Shown: positions 8,277-18,670 of the stretch, piece by piece
How positions within the stretch are numbered: the first letter of the stretch is position 1
How the letters are laid out: the number at the start of each line of letters is the position of its first letter
Origin: Hyphomicrobiales bacterium
GTDB taxonomy: Bacteria; Pseudomonadota; Alphaproteobacteria; Rhizobiales; Rhizobiaceae
DNA length: 64,000 bases
NCBI GenBank assembly: GCA_900469625.1
Contig: UBXV01000031.1
Location: 62,001-126,000, forward strand
Direction of reading: 5' to 3'
Made by a program: the position numbers and the translations under genes
Notes under the pieces: model-generated
Told to the model about the DNA's origin: nothing
What the model saw: only the letters and a program-made list of their open reading frames with translations
Databases searched by the model: none

Positions 8277-10703
8277 ATGAAAAGCCATGCCAGAGTCGTC
8301 GTGATCGGTGGCGGCGTTGTCGGTTGCTCGATCCTCTATCACCTGACGAAGTTCGGCTGGACCGACGTTGTGCTTCTCGAGCGATCGGAACTGACCTCCG
8401 GCTCGACCTGGCATGCGGCCGGCGGCATGCACACGATCAACGGCGACCCCAACGTCGCCAAGCTGCAGAAATATACGGTCGAGCTCTACAAGGAGATCCA
8501 GGACTATTCCGGCCAGGACATCGGCCTGCACATGACCTCGGGCATGATGCTGGCGGCGACCAAGGAGCGCTTCGACTGGATGAAGTCGATCCTCGCCAAG
8601 GGGCGCTACATGGGCCTCGACGCCGAGCTTTTGACGCCGAAGGAAGCCCATGACCTGATGCCGCTGCTTGATCCCGACCAGTTCGTCGGCGCGGTGTTCG
8701 ACCCGGTCGAGGGGCATCTCGATCCCTATGGCACGACTCATGCCTATGCGAAGTCGGCCAAGAAGAATGGCGCCGAGATCTATCTCCACACAAAGGTCGA
8801 GGACCTGGTGCAGCGCGAGGACGGGTCCTGGCGCGTGATCACCAACCAGGGCGAGATCATCGCCGAGCATGTGGTCAATGCCGCGGGTCTCTGGGCGCGC
8901 GAGGTCGGCCGGATGGTCGGGCTGGAGCTGCCGGTGCTCGCGATGGAGCACATGTATCTCATCACCGAGGATATGCCCGAAGTCATCGAATTCAACCAGA
9001 CGCGCGGCAAGGAGCTGATGCACTGCGTCGATTTCGACGGCGAGATCTACCTGCGCCAGGAACGTCAAGGCATGCTGATGGGCACCTATGAGAAGGCGTG
9101 CCGACCATGGTCGCCGGTGACGACGCCCTGGGATTTCGGCCAGGAGCTGTTGGCCGAGGACATCGACCGCATTTCGCCCGAGCTTGAAGTCGGCTTCCGG
9201 CATTTTCCGGCATTCAACAGGGCCGGCATCAAGAAGGTCATCAATGGGCCCTTCACCTTCTCGCCGGATGGAAACCCGCTGGTCGGGCCGGTCAGGGGCT
9301 TGCGCAATTTCTGGTCTGCCTGCGCCGTCATGGCCGGCTTCAGCCAGGGCGGCGGCGTCGGGCTGGCGCTTGCCAACTGGATCATCGAGGGCGATCCGGG
9401 CTTCGACGTCTTTGCCATGGATGTGGCGCGCTACGGCGACTACGCCACGCTTGCCTATACGAACGCCAAGGTGCGCGAGAACTACTCCCGGCGCTTCTCG
9501 ATCCGCTATCCCAACGAGGAATTGCCGGCCGGCCGGCCCTTGCTGACGACGCCGATCTACGACCGGCTGAAGGCGGAAGGGGCTGTGTTCGGCGCGTCCT
9601 ACGGTCTGGAAACGCCGCTCTGGTTTGCGCCTGCGGGCGTGGAGGATCATTTCTCCTGGCGCCGCTCGACCGACTTCGACACCGTCGGCGAGGAGGCCCG
9701 GGCGGTGCGCACCGCTGTCGGGCTGATGGAGACATCGGGCTTTGCCAAGTACGAGATCAGGGGGGCAGGGGCCGAGACCTGGCTCGACCGGATGCTCACG
9801 TGCCGCATTCCGGCAATCGGGCGCATGGCGTTGGCGCCGATGCTGAAGGACGACGGCAAACTGATCGGCGACTTCACGCTTGCCAGGCTCGGCGAGCAGG
9901 ACTTCCTCCTCATCGGCTCCGGCATCGCCGAGGATTACCACATGCGCTGGTTCGAGGCGCACCTGCCGGATGATGGTTCGGTCAGGGTCCGTGCGCTGAA
10001 GCTGGAGCTGGTCGGCCTGTCGATCGCCGGGCCGAAGGCGCGCGACCTGCTGGCAACGCTGACCCATCTCGATGTCGGCGATCCGGCCTTTGCGTTCATG
10101 GATGTTCGCCGCATGGATCTCGGCATGGCGCCCGCCCTCGTCGGACGCGTCAGCTATACGGGCGATCTCGGCTACGAGATCTGGATGAGGCCGGAATATC
10201 AGCGCTATCTGTTCGAGCTGATCCTGGAAAAGGGGGCTGCTTTCGGCATCCGGCTGTTCGGCCTGCGGGCCCTCAACGCGCTGCGGCTCGAAAAATCCTT
10301 CGGCAGCTGGTCGCGCGAATATCGGCCGCTCTATGGGCCGCTGGAGGCCGGCCTTGGCCGGTTCGTGGCGCTGGGCAAACCGGCGGATTTCATCGGAAAG
10401 GCGGCTGCAATCGCCGAGAAGGCCGGGGGCGGGCGGCTTCGCCTGCGCACTTTCGTGCTTGAGGCACGCGATGCCGACGTTATCGGCGACGAACCGATCT
10501 ATTTCGAAGGCGCCGTGCGCGGCTGGGTGACCTCGGGCGGTTACGCTCACGCGAGCGGCGTGTCGGTGGCGCTCGGCTATGTGCCGAAGGAGATCGCCGA
10601 TCGCGAGACGGGCTGGTCGATCGAGCTGCTCGGCGAAATCCTGCCGGCGCGGTTACAATCCTACCCGCTGTTTGACGCCAACGGCGAGCGAATGCGTGCC
10701 TGA
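8277..10703 (+). CDS. FAD-dependent dimethylglycine/sarcosine dehydrogenase-like protein
   Basis: An 808-residue flavoenzyme of the DMGDH/SARDH family with a DAO dehydrogenase half followed by FAO_M and GcvT tetrahydrofolate domains. It would demethylate dimethylglycine or sarcosine and pass C1 to folate. The Rossmann motif VVVIGGGVVGCSI is near the N-terminus, followed by the STWHAAG segment whose His is the covalent FAD site in this family. The reading frame is open from 8052, but ATG 8277 is preceded by GGAG (8266-8269) and gives the family's usual N-terminus. It follows the sox operon with its own 240-base upstream region. The exact N-methyl substrate is inferred. Confidence 0.85.
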   Translation: MKSHARVVVIGGGVVGCSILYHLTKFGWTDVVLLERSELTSGSTWHAAGGMHTINGDPNVAKLQKYTVELYKEIQDYSGQDIGLHMTSGMMLAATKERFDWMKSILAKGRYMGLDAELLTPKEAHDLMPLLDPDQFVGAVFDPVEGHLDPYGTTHAYAKSAKKNGAEIYLHTKVEDLVQREDGSWRVITNQGEIIAEHVVNAAGLWAREVGRMVGLELPVLAMEHMYLITEDMPEVIEFNQTRGKELMHCVDFDGEIYLRQERQGMLMGTYEKACRPWSPVTTPWDFGQELLAEDIDRISPELEVGFRHFPAFNRAGIKKVINGPFTFSPDGNPLVGPVRGLRNFWSACAVMAGFSQGGGVGLALANWIIEGDPGFDVFAMDVARYGDYATLAYTNAKVRENYSRRFSIRYPNEELPAGRPLLTTPIYDRLKAEGAVFGASYGLETPLWFAPAGVEDHFSWRRSTDFDTVGEEARAVRTAVGLMETSGFAKYEIRGAGAETWLDRMLTCRIPAIGRMALAPMLKDDGKLIGDFTLARLGEQDFLLIGSGIAEDYHMRWFEAHLPDDGSVRVRALKLELVGLSIAGPKARDLLATLTHLDVGDPAFAFMDVRRMDLGMAPALVGRVSYTGDLGYEIWMRPEYQRYLFELILEKGAAFGIRLFGLRALNALRLEKSFGSWSREYRPLYGPLEAGLGRFVALGKPADFIGKAAAIAEKAGGGRLRLRTFVLEARDADVIGDEPIYFEGAVRGWVTSGGYAHASGVSVALGYVPKEIADRETGWSIELLGEILPARLQSYPLFDANGERMRA

Positions 10704-10996
10704 TGGCGACGGATTCGGCGCGCTGGTCTTGTTGTTTGGCGATTCATGCCCAGGCGGGATCACACGCCATTTTAGACTAAAGTCGACTATTGCGCAGGCA
10801 AGACGTGCATTTTTTTTGTTTTTTATGACTTCAAAAGCGCCAAATCGATTTTATCGGCGAAGATTTTGCCGCTCCCACGTTTTTTAGCTTTTCTTTTCGT
10901 TTGAAAGAGGTATGGAATCGATCAAACAGAACGCTCAACAATGAGCTCAAAAAAACAAGAGACCGGACCTTATGGATCTGGTCCAGGGGAAGATTG
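10704..10996. other. A+T-rich intergenic leader before the liv operon
   Basis: A 293-base gap without a convincing gene. It is markedly richer in A+T than its surroundings and contains T8GT6 (around 10810-10825) and A-runs. A short inverted repeat GGACC (10965-10969) / GGTCC (10980-10984) abuts the livH ribosome-binding site AGGGGAAG. It presumably holds the liv promoter; no -35/-10 pair could be assigned with confidence. Confidence 0.5.
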
Positions 10997-11899
10997 ATGG
11001 AGTATTTCGTCCAGCAGCTCGTCAACGGGCTGACTCTTGGGTCTATTTATGGTATGATCGCAATTGGTTATACCATGGTCTACGGCATCATTGGCATGAT
11101 CAACTTCGCCCACGGCGATATTTTCATGCTCGGCGGTTTCGCCGCATTGATTGTCTTTCTGCTTCTCACGACATTCATGGCCGGCGTTCCGGTTGTACTT
11201 GCCCTGTTGCTGATGATGGTCGTCGGCATGCTGACGGCGGCGCTGTGGAACTGGACCATCGAGCGGGTGGCCTACCGGCCGCTGCGCGGTTCGTTCCGGC
11301 TCGCCCCTCTGATCACCGCCATCGGCATGTCGATCGCGCTGTCGAACTTCATCCAGGTCACGCAGGGTCCGCGCAACAAGCCGATCCCGCCTCTGGTTTC
11401 CTCGGTTTACGAGGTGTTCGGCATCACCATTTCGCTGAAGCAGATCATCATCATCGTCGTCACGGCGGTTCTGTTGTCCGTGTTCTGGTACATCGTCAAC
11501 AAGACGCCGCTTGGTCGGGCGCAGCGTGCGACCGAACAGGACCGCAAGATGGCGGCACTGCTGGGCGTCGACGTCGATCGCACCATCTCGGTGACCTTCA
11601 TCATGGGCGCGGCACTCGCCGCCGTCGCCGGCACCATGTACCTGATGTATTATGGTGTGGTCGTCTTTACCGACGGATTTGTTCCGGGCGTCAAGGCCTT
11701 TACTGCAGCTGTTCTTGGCGGCATCGGCTCTCTGCCGGGCGCTGTTCTTGGCGGCCTGTTGATCGGCCTCATCGAGTCCCTCTGGTCCGCTTATTTCACC
11801 ATCGACTACAAGGATGTTGCGACGTTCTCCATTCTCGCAATCGTCCTGATCTTCAAGCCGTCTGGCATACTCGGACGACCGGAAGTCGAGAAGGTATAA
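10997..11899 (+). CDS. livH: Branched-chain amino-acid ABC transporter permease LivH
   Basis: A 300-residue inner-membrane permease with about eight hydrophobic segments. It begins with the LivH hallmark [24 protein letters not shown], followed by [13 protein letters not shown]. With LivM it forms the channel of the leucine/isoleucine/valine importer. The frame extends upstream to 10901, but ATG 10997 is preceded by AGGGGAAG and gives the canonical N-terminus; the extension would be a basic non-membrane leader. It is the first gene of livHMGF, with a 4-base gap to livM. Confidence 0.95.
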   Translation: MEYFVQQLVNGLTLGSIYGMIAIGYTMVYGIIGMINFAHGDIFMLGGFAALIVFLLLTTFMAGVPVVLALLLMMVVGMLTAALWNWTIERVAYRPLRGSFRLAPLITAIGMSIALSNFIQVTQGPRNKPIPPLVSSVYEVFGITISLKQIIIIVVTAVLLSVFWYIVNKTPLGRAQRATEQDRKMAALLGVDVDRTISVTFIMGAALAAVAGTMYLMYYGVVVFTDGFVPGVKAFTAAVLGGIGSLPGAVLGGLLIGLIESLWSAYFTIDYKDVATFSILAIVLIFKPSGILGRPEVEKV

Positions 11900-11903
11900 A
11901 TCA

Positions 11904-13289
11904 ATGGCAAACATTGCTTCTACATCTGCAAGCGCCGGCAGTGACCTGACGGCGCGGGCCCTGCGCGAGGCTGTCTTCGCGGGCCTGATCTCTCTCGGCC
12001 TCTTCGTGCTGTTCGTCGGCCTGAAGTCCGACCAGAACATCCGCAACGAGTTGATCCTGACGCAACGCTGGGGCCTGCTTGCGATCTTTGTGATCGTCGC
12101 CGCCGTCGGTCGGTTCCTGATGGTCGCCTATGTCCAGCCGGCCATGGCGCGCCGCAAGGCAGCCAAGGCGGCGCAGGAGGATGTCGTCAAGGAAGAGACC
12201 TTCTTCAAGCGTCACTTCTCCAAGATCGCCATCGTTGCGCTCATCCTCTATCCGCCCGTGATCCTCGCCCTTGTCGGCGTACAAGGCTCGCTGAAATGGG
12301 TCGATAACTTCGGCGTTCAGATCCTGATCTACGTGATGCTCGCCTGGGGCCTCAACATCGTCGTCGGGCTCGCGGGCCTGCTTGACCTTGGCTATGTCGC
12401 CTTCTATGCGGTCGGTGCCTATTCCTACGCGCTGCTGTCCAGCTACTTCGGGCTGTCCTTCTGGATCCTGCTGCCGGTTGCCGGCATTCTCGCCGCCTTC
12501 TGGGGCATGATCCTCGGTTTCCCGGTTCTGAGGCTGCGGGGGGACTATCTCGCGATCGTTACATTGGCCTTCGGTGAAATCATCCGGCTTGTGCTGATAA
12601 ACTGGACCGAGGTGACCAAGGGAACGTTCGGCGTGTCCGGTATCGCCAAGGCAACGCTGTTCGGCATCAAGTTCGATGCGTCCAAGGATGGCTTTGCGGC
12701 GATGATGGGCCTGTCGATGTCGTCGGCCTACTACAAGATCTTCCTGTTCTACCTGATCCTGGCGCTCGCGCTTCTGACCGCCTACGTCACCATCCGCCTG
12801 CGTCGCATGCCGATCGGTCGCGCCTGGGAGGCATTGCGCGAGGACGAGATCGCCTGCCGGTCGCTCGGCATCAACACGGTAACGACCAAGCTGACGGCGT
12901 TTGCGACGGGTGCGATGTTCGGCGGTTTCGCCGGCGCATTCTTCGCCGTGCGCCAGGGCTTCGTTTCGCCAGAATCCTTCGTCTTCCTCGAATCCGCCGT
13001 CATCCTGGCGATCGTGGTTCTCGGCGGCATGGGATCGCTCACCGGCATCGCCATCGCGGCGGCCGTGATGATCGGCGGCACGGAAATCCTGCGCGAACTG
13101 TCATTCCTCAAGGCGGTCTTCGGACCGGACTTCACGCCCGAACTCTACCGCATGCTGATCTTCGGTCTGGCGATGGTCGTGGTCATGGTCTGGAAACCGC
13201 GTGGTTTCGTCGGCTCGCGTGAACCGACAGCGTTCCTGCGCGAACGCAAGGCGATCTCCGGCAGCTTCACCAAGGAGGGGCATGGCTGA
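11904..13289 (+). CDS. livM: Branched-chain amino-acid ABC transporter permease LivM
   Basis: A 461-residue permease, second membrane subunit of the Liv importer. The signature region [26 protein letters not shown] and the [21 protein letters not shown] block are present, and [13 protein letters not shown] marks the EAA-like cytoplasmic loop. It is longer at the N-terminus than enteric LivM, with about 100 residues holding two extra membrane segments and a basic linker, as is usual for rhizobial proteins. Its stop shares one base with the livG start. Confidence 0.95.
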   Translation: MANIASTSASAGSDLTARALREAVFAGLISLGLFVLFVGLKSDQNIRNELILTQRWGLLAIFVIVAAVGRFLMVAYVQPAMARRKAAKAAQEDVVKEETFFKRHFSKIAIVALILYPPVILALVGVQGSLKWVDNFGVQILIYVMLAWGLNIVVGLAGLLDLGYVAFYAVGAYSYALLSSYFGLSFWILLPVAGILAAFWGMILGFPVLRLRGDYLAIVTLAFGEIIRLVLINWTEVTKGTFGVSGIAKATLFGIKFDASKDGFAAMMGLSMSSAYYKIFLFYLILALALLTAYVTIRLRRMPIGRAWEALREDEIACRSLGINTVTTKLTAFATGAMFGGFAGAFFAVRQGFVSPESFVFLESAVILAIVVLGGMGSLTGIAIAAAVMIGGTEILRELSFLKAVFGPDFTPELYRMLIFGLAMVVVMVWKPRGFVGSREPTAFLRERKAISGSFTKEGHG

Positions 13290-14176
13290 TGGCCCTTGAG
13301 ACAACGACAATGAAAAAAGACCCCATTCTCTCGGTTGAACACCTGTCGATGCGCTTCGGTGGTCTGATGGCCATCAACGACTTCTCCTTCGAGGCCTATC
13401 GCGGCGACATCACCGCGCTGATCGGTCCCAACGGGGCCGGCAAGACCACGGTGTTCAACTGCATCACCGGCTTCTACAAGCCGACGATGGGCATGATCAC
13501 CATGAAGCAGAAGTCCGGTAAGGAATATCTGCTGGAACGCCTGCCGGATTTCGAGATCACCAAGCAGGCCAAGGTCGCGCGCACCTTCCAGAACATCCGG
13601 ATGTTCTCCGGTCTGACCGTTCTTGAGAACCTGCTCGTCGCCCAGCACAACAAGCTGATGCAGGCGTCCGGCTATACATTCCTCGGGCTGCTCGGCTTTC
13701 CTGCCTACAAGCAGGCCTCGAAGGAATCGATCGAGCTTGCCCGCCACTGGCTGGAGAAGGCGTCGCTGGTCGACCGCGCCGACGATCCGGCCGGCGATCT
13801 GCCCTATGGCGCCCAGCGCCGGCTCGAGATTGCCCGCGCCATGTGCACGGGGCCCGAGCTTCTGTGCCTCGACGAGCCGGCGGCCGGTCTGAACCCGCGT
13901 GAATCGCTGGCGCTCAACGAACTGCTGCAGGGGATCCGTGGCGAAACGGGCACCTCGATCCTGTTGATCGAGCACGACATGTCAGTGGTGATGGAGATTT
14001 CCGACCACGTGGTCGTTCTGGAATACGGCCAGAAGATTTCCGACGGCAACCCGGATTTCGTGAAGAACGATCCGCGGGTCATTGCGGCCTATCTGGGTGT
14101 CGAGGACGAAGAGGTTGACGAGGTGATTGAAGAGATCGAGGAAATCGAAGGCGGGAAGGGGGGCTCCAAGCCATGA
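13289..14176 (+). CDS. livG: Branched-chain amino-acid ABC transporter ATPase LivG
   Basis: A 295-residue ATPase with Walker A GPNGAGKTT, LivG-type insert TGFYKP, Walker B LLCLDEPAAGLNP and switch His in LLIEHDMSVVME. The ABC signature is the degenerate LPYGAQRRLEIARA, normal for LivG. Start ATG 13289 follows AAGGAGGGG by eight bases. The last 25 residues form a strongly acidic tail rich in Glu and Asp that ends in a Gly/Lys stretch, which is not part of the canonical LivG fold. The gene overlaps livF by four bases. Confidence 0.95.
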   Translation: MALETTTMKKDPILSVEHLSMRFGGLMAINDFSFEAYRGDITALIGPNGAGKTTVFNCITGFYKPTMGMITMKQKSGKEYLLERLPDFEITKQAKVARTFQNIRMFSGLTVLENLLVAQHNKLMQASGYTFLGLLGFPAYKQASKESIELARHWLEKASLVDRADDPAGDLPYGAQRRLEIARAMCTGPELLCLDEPAAGLNPRESLALNELLQGIRGETGTSILLIEHDMSVVMEISDHVVVLEYGQKISDGNPDFVKNDPRVIAAYLGVEDEEVDEVIEEIEEIEGGKGGSKP

Positions 14177-14898
14177 GCGCGCCCCTTCTTCAAGTCAAAG
14201 CCGTCGAGACCTACTACGGGAATATCCGGGCGCTGAGCGGCGTCGATGTGGAAGTGCATCGTGGTGAAATCGTCTGCCTGATCGGCGCCAACGGCGCCGG
14301 CAAGTCGACCCTGATGATGACGATCTGCGGCAGCCCGCAGGCCCGCACCGGCTCTGTCATCTTCGAGGGCCAGGACATTACCCGCATGCCGACGCACGAG
14401 ATTGCCCGGCTGCGCATCGCGCAGTCGCCGGAAGGCCGTCGCATCTTCCCGCGCATGACCGTGTTCGAAAACCTGCAGATGGGCGCGAGCCTCGACAACC
14501 TCAAACACTTCGACGAGGACGTGGAGAAGGTGTTCAGGATGTTCCCGCGGCTGAAAGAGCGGCAGGCGCAGCGTGGCGGTACGCTTTCGGGCGGCGAGCA
14601 GCAGATGCTGTCGATCGGTCGCGCGCTGATGGCGCGTCCGAAGCTGCTGCTGCTGGACGAACCCTCTCTCGGCCTCGCACCGCTGATCGTCAAGGGCATC
14701 TTCGAAGCCATCAAGAAGCTGAACAAGGAGGAGGGGCTGACCGTGTTCCTCGTCGAGCAGAACGCATTCGGCGCCTTGAAGCTTTCCGACCGCGGTTACG
14801 TCATGGTCAACGGCCGCGTGACGATGAGCGGCTCGGGCAAGGAACTGCTCGCCAATCCCGAAGTCCGCGCGGCCTATCTCGAAGGCGGCCGCCACTGA
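14173..14898 (+). CDS. livF: Branched-chain amino-acid ABC transporter ATPase LivF
   Basis: A 241-residue ATPase, partner of LivG. Walker A is GANGAGKST, the signature is LSGGEQQMLSIGRALM and Walker B is LLLLDEPSLGLAP. The SPEGRRIFPRMTVFENL block is the LivF hallmark. It overlaps livG by four bases, indicating translational coupling, and is followed within 25 bases by the small membrane-protein gene at 14923. Confidence 0.96.
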   Translation: MSAPLLQVKAVETYYGNIRALSGVDVEVHRGEIVCLIGANGAGKSTLMMTICGSPQARTGSVIFEGQDITRMPTHEIARLRIAQSPEGRRIFPRMTVFENLQMGASLDNLKHFDEDVEKVFRMFPRLKERQAQRGGTLSGGEQQMLSIGRALMARPKLLLLDEPSLGLAPLIVKGIFEAIKKLNKEEGLTVFLVEQNAFGALKLSDRGYVMVNGRVTMSGSGKELLANPEVRAAYLEGGRH

Positions 14899-14922
14899 TG
14901 CGCCGCATCTGGAGTTTGTGAC

Positions 14923-15267
14923 ATGCAGGGTATTCTCTACGAAGAAGTGTCGGTCTGGCAGTTTCTTTTCATCACCTGTGTTCTGGGCGGCTGGACCGCC
15001 TGGAGAACGGGAAAGAGCGTCGCTGAGGGCTGGGAGGAGCTTCCGCGCCTCTTTCTCTACGTGGCGTTGCTGGGGGTTGGCATCCGCTTTGTGCACCATG
15101 CCCTCTTCGAAGGCACGATGTTCAGTCTGCATTACTATATCGTGGACACGATCGTGCTTTTGTTGTTTGCTACCGCAGGTTTCCGGTACTACCGGACCAA
15201 GCAAATGACCAATAACTACTATTGGCTCTATGAGAAGGCTTCGCCTTTCTCGTGGAAAGCCAAATAA
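14923..15267 (+). CDS. Small membrane protein of the liv operon (DUF6867-like)
   Basis: A 114-residue protein with three predicted membrane segments (about residues 12-28, 44-62, 70-90) and a short polar, aromatic C-terminus (NNYYWLYEKASPF). I recognise it as the uncharacterised protein that commonly sits between livF and livK in rhizobia (probably the DUF6867 family, from memory). It is 25 bases after livF, so it is probably co-transcribed. A role as an accessory subunit or stabiliser of the Liv transporter is only an inference from position. Confidence 0.75.
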   Translation: MQGILYEEVSVWQFLFITCVLGGWTAWRTGKSVAEGWEELPRLFLYVALLGVGIRFVHHALFEGTMFSLHYYIVDTIVLLLFATAGFRYYRTKQMTNNYYWLYEKASPFSWKAK

Positions 15268-15383
15268 AGGGAACAGCGCGCGTCGGCCGCCGCGGCCGGT
15301 GCGAAAGAAACACCGGCGCAAATTACGGTGGGCATTGCGCAGGTTGGTAACGAGACCCGCTCGGATAATTGGGAGTAACAAGA

Positions 15384-16502
15384 ATGAAAAAGTCTCTTCT
15401 GTCGGCCGTTGCCCTGTCGGCAATGGTCGCTTTCAGCGGCACCGCATGGGCTGATATTCTCGTTGGTGTTGCTGGCCCGCTGACCGGCCCGAACGCTGCC
15501 TTCGGTGCACAGCTGCAGAAAGGCGCCGAACAGGCTGCTGCCGACATCAATGCTGCCGGTGGTATCAACGGGGAACAGATCAAGGTTGTGCTCGGCGACG
15601 ACGTATCCGACGCCAAGCAGGGCGTATCCGTCGCCAACAAGTTCGTTGCTGATGGCGTGAAGTTCGTCGTCGGCCACTTCAACTCGGGCGTGTCGATCCC
15701 GGCTTCGGAAGTCTATGCCGAAAACGGCATTCTTCAGGTCACGCCGGCTTCCACCAATCCGCAGTTCACCGAGCGCGGCCTCTGGAACACCTTCCGTACT
15801 TGCGGTCGTGACGACCAGCAGGGCGCTGTTGCCGGTGCCTTCCTTGCTGCCAACCACAAGGACGCCAAGATCGCCGTCATTCACGACAAGACCCCCTATG
15901 GTCAGGGCCTTGCCGATGAAACCAAGAAGGCGATGAACGAAGCCGGTCTCAACGAAGCCCTCTACGAAGGCATCAACACCGGTGACAAGGACTTCTCGGC
16001 CCTCATCGCCAAGATGAAGGAAGCCGGCGTCTCGATCGTCTATTACGGCGGTCTGCACACCGAAGCCGGCCTGATCATGCGTCAGATGAAGGACCAGGGC
16101 CTGAAGGCTACCCTGATGTCGGGCGACGGTATCGTTTCGAACGAACTGGCTTCGATCGCAGGCGACGCCGTTGACGGCACGCTGATGACGTTCGCTCCGG
16201 ATCCGCGCAAGAACCCGGCTGCCAAGGAACTCGTCGAGAAGTTCCGCGCTGCCGGCTTCGAACCGGAAGCCTACACGCTTTACGCCTACGCTGCTCTGCA
16301 GGTTGTCGCTGAAGCTGCCAAGGCTGGCGGCACCACCGACCCGCAGGCCGTTGCTGAAGCGATCAAGGGCAAGGGTCCGTTCAAGACCGCCATCGGCGAA
16401 CTCGGCTATGACGAAAAGGGCGACATCACCCGCCCGGACTACGTCATGTACACCTGGAAGAAGGGTGAAGACGGCAAGTACAGCTACTTCGAAAACGAGT
16501 AA
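15384..16502 (+). CDS. livK: Branched-chain amino-acid ABC transporter substrate-binding protein
   Basis: A 372-residue periplasmic binding protein of the Leu/Ile/Val (Peripla_BP_6) family. A signal peptide ([19 protein letters not shown]) ends in AWA, and mature LivK starts [31 protein letters not shown] and the [10 protein letters not shown] segment are typical. An in-frame ATG-like codon exists at 15369, but ATG 15384 has GGGAG eight bases upstream and gives a clean signal peptide. It lies last in the operon, 116 bases after the previous gene, and is closed by a strong terminator, an arrangement often used to overproduce the binding protein. Confidence 0.96.
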   Translation: MKKSLLSAVALSAMVAFSGTAWADILVGVAGPLTGPNAAFGAQLQKGAEQAAADINAAGGINGEQIKVVLGDDVSDAKQGVSVANKFVADGVKFVVGHFNSGVSIPASEVYAENGILQVTPASTNPQFTERGLWNTFRTCGRDDQQGAVAGAFLAANHKDAKIAVIHDKTPYGQGLADETKKAMNEAGLNEALYEGINTGDKDFSALIAKMKEAGVSIVYYGGLHTEAGLIMRQMKDQGLKATLMSGDGIVSNELASIAGDAVDGTLMTFAPDPRKNPAAKELVEKFRAAGFEPEAYTLYAYAALQVVAEAAKAGGTTDPQAVAEAIKGKGPFKTAIGELGYDEKGDITRPDYVMYTWKKGEDGKYSYFENE

Positions 16503-16545
16503 AACTCGCTTCGAGGTTCGCTGAACCACGTCAGAACTTGAAAGG

Positions 16546-16576
16546 CCCGGCGAGCGATCGCCGGGCTTTTTGTTTC
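16546..16576 (+). terminator. Intrinsic terminator after livK
   Basis: A 9-bp perfect stem GCCCGGCGA / TCGCCGGGC (16546-16554 with 16559-16567), a GCGA tetraloop and then TTTTTGTTT. It lies 43 bases after the livK stop and closes the liv operon. Confidence 0.93.
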
Positions 16577-16719
16577 GGGAGCCTATGCGTCCAGGCGGAC
16601 TGGGCCTTGATGGCCGCCGCCAGGACGTCACAGAGCCTCCTCGGCCGGGCAAGCGGGCTGTCGCCGGCTGCCATTTCGTGCACTATCGCTGCTACGATTC
16701 TATCTGCAGAGGTTTCCCC

Positions 16720-17694
16720 ATGAGTTCCAAGCCGCGTATTCTCGTCACCCGCCGTTGGCCGCAAGCGGTGGAGCGCGTGCTGGCCGAGCGGTTCGATGTC
16801 GCGTTGAATGAGACCGATGCGCCGATGTCCGCCGAACAACTGGCGCGGTCCTTGCGCGAATACGATGCGGTGTTGCCGACCGTTTCCGACCGCCTGCCGT
16901 CGCAGCTTTTCGACGGTGGCGGCGTGACGGCACGGATCCTCGGCAACTATGGTGTGGGTTACAATCATATCGACGTTGCCGCCGCCAAGGCCGCCGGCAT
17001 TGCCGTCACCAACACGCCCGGCGTCCTGACCGATTGCACTGCCGATATCGCCATGACGCTGCTTTTGGCGGTCGCGCGGCGTGCGGGCGAGGGCGAGCGC
17101 CAGATCAGGGCCGGCGAATGGACCGGCTGGCGACCGACGCACATGATCGGGAGCAAAGTGACCGGCAAGACGCTTGGGATCATCGGTTTTGGCCGCATCG
17201 GCAAGGCGATGGCAAAACGCTGTCACTTCGGTTTCGACATGGAGGTGGTATTCTACAACCGCTCGCGCGTCGATGCGGCGGAAGCGGCACGTTATGGCGC
17301 CCGCCAGCTCGATACGGTCGACGAGGTGCTGGAGATCGCCGACTTCGTGTCGCTGCATTGCCCCGGTGGTGGCGAGAACCGGCATCTGATCAACGCAGAG
17401 CGGCTGGCTAGGATGAAACTGGGTGCGTACCTCGTCAACACGGCGCGTGGCGATGTGGTCGACGAGCCAGCTTTGACCGATGCGCTGAAGAATGGCGTAA
17501 TCAGGGGCGCCGGTCTCGACGTCTTCGAGGCGGAACCGAACGTTCCGGAAGGCTTGCGGGTGCTCGAAAACGTCGTTCTGCTACCGCATCTTGGCAGCGC
17601 GACGGAGGAAACGCGGGTCGCCATGGGCATGAAGGTGGTCGACAATATCACCGCCTTCTTCGACGGGCGTGAGCCGCCGGATAGGGTCGCCTGA
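16720..17694 (+). CDS. D-2-hydroxyacid dehydrogenase (glyoxylate/hydroxypyruvate reductase type)
   Basis: A 324-residue NAD(P)H-dependent dehydrogenase of the GyaR/SerA superfamily. The Rossmann motif is GIIGFGRIGKAMAKR, and the cofactor-selecting loop ends YNRSR, whose Arg residues suggest NADPH preference. The catalytic triad is visible as Arg in NTARGDVVDE, Glu in DVFEAEP and His in LLPHLGSAT. ATG 16720 has AGAGG upstream; an in-frame extension to 16570 would run back into the livK terminator and is rejected. Single gene; glyoxylate is the most likely substrate, by family. Confidence 0.85.
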   Translation: MSSKPRILVTRRWPQAVERVLAERFDVALNETDAPMSAEQLARSLREYDAVLPTVSDRLPSQLFDGGGVTARILGNYGVGYNHIDVAAAKAAGIAVTNTPGVLTDCTADIAMTLLLAVARRAGEGERQIRAGEWTGWRPTHMIGSKVTGKTLGIIGFGRIGKAMAKRCHFGFDMEVVFYNRSRVDAAEAARYGARQLDTVDEVLEIADFVSLHCPGGGENRHLINAERLARMKLGAYLVNTARGDVVDEPALTDALKNGVIRGAGLDVFEAEPNVPEGLRVLENVVLLPHLGSATEETRVAMGMKVVDNITAFFDGREPPDRVA

Positions 17695-17805
17695 CAGGCT
17701 GGCTGTTTGATGGGCACCTGCTGCTCATAAAGCGATCATCTTGCCGATTTTCTTTGCAAAACAATAACTTGACTTGGCGTCGCGAGATGCCGACGATGGC
17801 AGCCG

Positions 17806-18645
17806 ATGAACATGAGCAATGCGGCCATCATCGCCCCGCAGCGGGCGTTCGGAAAGGGGCGGCTGGTCGCGAAAGTGGCCGCCGGTCGCACGCGTATCGA
17901 TGCGCTCTACCAGGAAGGCTGCGCCAAGATCCGGCTGCCAAGCACTTTCGACAATTCGATGGAAGCGGTGCTGATCAATTCGTCGGGGGGGCTGACCGGC
18001 GGCGATCGCATGGCCTGGGAGATCGAAGCCGGCCCGGCCACCGAGCTGGCCGTCAGCACGCAGGCCTGCGAGAAGATCTACAAGGCGAGTGCCGGCACGG
18101 TCGAGGTCACGACACGCATCAAGGTTGCAGCAGGGGCGCGGGTGGACTGGCTGCCGCAGGAAACGATCCTGTTCGACCGCGCCTCGCTGACACGCGCGCT
18201 CGACGTCGAGCTCGATGGTGACGCGACATTTCTGGCCGTCGAGGCCGTGCTCCTCGGTCGCAAGGCCATGGGTGAAGCGATGCAGGCTGGCCTCTTTCGC
18301 GACCGTTGGCGCATTCGCGTCGATAGCAGGCTGCTGCATGCTGAAAACCTGACATTTGCCGATGACATCGCCGCGCTTGTTGCCCGGACCGCCGTTCTTG
18401 CCGGCAGCGTGGCGTTTGCGACGCTGTTCTACATCGGCCCTGATAGCGCGATGTTGCTGCCACGGTTGCGCGCGCTCGTCGAGGCGCAAGCGGGAGCAGG
18501 TGTCAGCCACATCAAACTCGGCGGTCGCGACAAGCTTATTGGACGCTTTGCGGCGGCCGACGGGTTCGCGCTCAGAAAAATCCTCATCCCGGTCATTTCG
18601 CACTTGCGCAAGCAAAAGACAGTGCCGAAAGTCTGGGTTCTCTAA
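17806..18645 (+). CDS. ureD: Urease accessory protein UreD
   Basis: A 279-residue UreD/UreH protein, the scaffold that binds apo-urease and recruits UreF and UreG for nickel insertion. Recognisable segments are [35 protein letters not shown] and LPQETILFD. It is the first gene of the urease region and is preceded by only 111 bases. An alternative start is ATG 17812, two codons in; neither start has a strong ribosome-binding site. Confidence 0.95.
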   Translation: MNMSNAAIIAPQRAFGKGRLVAKVAAGRTRIDALYQEGCAKIRLPSTFDNSMEAVLINSSGGLTGGDRMAWEIEAGPATELAVSTQACEKIYKASAGTVEVTTRIKVAAGARVDWLPQETILFDRASLTRALDVELDGDATFLAVEAVLLGRKAMGEAMQAGLFRDRWRIRVDSRLLHAENLTFADDIAALVARTAVLAGSVAFATLFYIGPDSAMLLPRLRALVEAQAGAGVSHIKLGGRDKLIGRFAAADGFALRKILIPVISHLRKQKTVPKVWVL

Positions 18646-18670
18646 TGCACAATGAAACCGGTGGCGACGC

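Noticed and set aside
8151-10550. 799-codon minus-strand frame opposite the dimethylglycine dehydrogenase-like gene
   Set aside because: Composition is typical of antisense shadow frames in G+C-rich genomes, while the plus strand encodes a full-length recognised flavoenzyme.
17695-17805. A sigma-54/NtrC-type promoter was sought upstream of ureD because urease is often nitrogen-regulated
   Set aside because: The best candidate (GGGCACCTGCTGC) has the GG and GC elements at the wrong spacing, so no site is called.
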